Translations under genes and position numbers: made by a program | Source: Acrasis kona | Lineage: Eukaryota > Heterolobosea > Eutetramitea > Acrasida > Acrasidae | Direction: 5' to 3' | Assembly: GCA_026419775.2 (NCBI GenBank) | Contig: JAOPGA020000776.1 | Coordinates: forward strand, 1 to 52,819 | Length of the DNA: 52,819 bases | Notes under the pieces: generated by a model | Databases searched by the model: none | What the model saw: only the letters and a program-made list of their open reading frames with translations | What the model was told of the DNA's origin: nothing | Shown: positions 52,100-52,819 of the stretch, piece after piece | How positions within the stretch are numbered: position 1 is the stretch's first letter | Layout of the letters: each line of letters starts with the position of its first letter

Positions 52100-52819
52100 T
52101 TACATTTTATTTTGTATCCATTTTTGTACGAGCACATTTTTGTATTTTTCATTAACAAAATACTTGTTATACTTGGTATCTTTACATGGGAACAATCTTG
52201 TGAACATTCCCCTCCTTCTGTGTTCGTCATCTAATTCTTGACAAACTTTCATCTCACAAGGTGTCATGTAATTATTTAATTGCTGACTAGTTACTTCTTT
52301 GAGTTGATGAATGGACCGTTTGACTTTTGCGTGACTTTTATAGAAAAGATTAGCATCTGCCTGCTTCTTCGCATCGTCTTTTAATTTTCTTCTATCACAT
52401 ACTTCAAATCCAACAAGGTTCATAAGGTTTGCTATCAATCTAGTTTTAATCTTCCTGTCCATAGCAGAGCTTGAACTAAGTGAAGGCGATACATTTACCT
52501 CTAACAGCCAAGGCTTTAAGTAATCGTCTACGAGGATGTCAAATCCAAACACTTCGTAACAAACATTCTTTTTTGATTTGATGGTTCTTGCCATCATGGA
52601 ATTTACTGTATCGTCGGCGCTAATTATTGTTTTGATGATAATATCCTCTATGCCCCTCCACTAGCATAGAATCATCTACTTTATTGTCCTTGAAGTATTT
52701 CTTGTAGGGCAGAAATTGTCCATTTACTACCGCATCACCTTCCTCTGAAGTTTCGAATGTGTCACTGTGTTTGTTTATTACTATATTACGTTAAGTGTGC
52801 ATATTTATCTTTAATGTCC
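52100..52819 (-). CDS. Tubulin-tyrosine-ligase-like (TTLL) glutamylase, C-terminal part, runs off the window
   Basis: Minus-strand gene entering from the window end. From upstream: DIKDKYAHLT, then INKHSDTFETSEEGD, WRGIEDIIIKTIIS, CYEVFGFDILVDDYLKPWLLEVNVSPSL, and a basic C-terminus ending LVQKWIQNKM. These are the hallmark blocks of TTLL4/5-type enzymes, which add glutamate to tubulin; the EVN segment contributes to the ATP/Mg site. The frame is interrupted by one extra base at about 52788 (after HLT) and another at about 52661 (before WRGIE). The N-terminal half lies outside the window. Confidence 0.85.

Noticed and set aside
52767-52791. 25-nt GT-AG intron in TTLL
   Set aside because: Shorter than other introns and would remove the conserved INKHS part of the ligase.
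1-52819. tRNA, rRNA or CRISPR features
   Set aside because: No tRNA cloverleaf boxes, rRNA-like segments or spaced direct repeats of CRISPR type were seen on reading; a covariance search was not possible.

Overview
This is a nuclear eukaryotic window, very probably one chromosome end of a free-living amoeboid protist. The standard code fits (TAA, TAG and TGA all end frames). Genes are packed on both strands, with about 50-170 bp between divergent starts and only 2-11 bp between some convergent stops. Introns are tiny (mostly 34-50 nt, GT-AG, usually GTAAGT or a variant). The mix of families (RCC1/EGF/TKL receptor kinase, RWP-RK, Kelch-BTB-BTB, plant-type MKP with gelsolin-like ends, CYP102-type P450-reductase fusion, eukaryotic-style eIF2D/MCTS1/CPSF2/PANK) suggests a heterolobosean such as Acrasis or a relative. 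That assignment is inference from gene style only.

Layout. 1-161: C-rich CCAA and CCCAAA repeats oriented as a telomere. 161-1600: AT-rich subtelomeric DNA with at least five copies of a degenerate ~120-150 bp repeat. 1.6-7 kb: hypothetical genes, including a tandem pair of unknown ~277-aa paralogues. 7.1-7.7 kb: a fold-back inverted repeat. 7.8-14 kb: MCTS1, a small membrane protein, GPR107/108-like, a mitochondrial DUF971 protein and CPSF2. 14.6-18.6 kb: an RCC1-EGF-TM-TKL receptor kinase divergent from a coiled-coil protein. 18.8-23.8 kb: dynamin/Mx-like GTPase, a 2-TM protein, a WKF-domain protein and type II pantothenate kinase. 24.3-31 kb: LZTR1-like Kelch-BTB-BTB, RWP-RK, SAP-like and a membrane-anchored P-loop ATPase. 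32.4-39.5 kb: eIF2D, MgtE/SLC41 Mg2+ transporter, an 8-exon coiled-coil protein, small membrane proteins and an LRMDA-like LRR protein. 40-52.8 kb: secreted and membrane hydrolase-like proteins, the P450-reductase fusion, a bicupin oxalate decarboxylase, the MKP-like phosphatase, a type I membrane toroid protein and the C-terminal part of a TTLL ligase.

Functional threads. Two related non-canonical initiation/recycling factors (MCTS1, eIF2D) occur in one window. Signalling is represented by the TKL receptor, the MAPK-phosphatase-like protein and the BTB adaptor. Membrane remodelling and trafficking are represented by dynamin and GPR107/108. The rest is mostly metabolic (pantothenate kinase, oxalate decarboxylase, P450).

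The most unusual signal is a set of apparent +1 reading-frame shifts (one extra base each, never the other direction) in four otherwise well-conserved genes: five in the P450 fusion, two in eIF2D, two in TTLL and one in a gene at 2.8-3.9 kb. Other long genes in the window have none. This is either localised insertion error in the assembly or something biological (programmed +1 frameshifting or transcript correction). Raw reads and cDNA would decide. Exon joins were worked out by hand from frame, splice motifs and remembered family sequences. No search was run.
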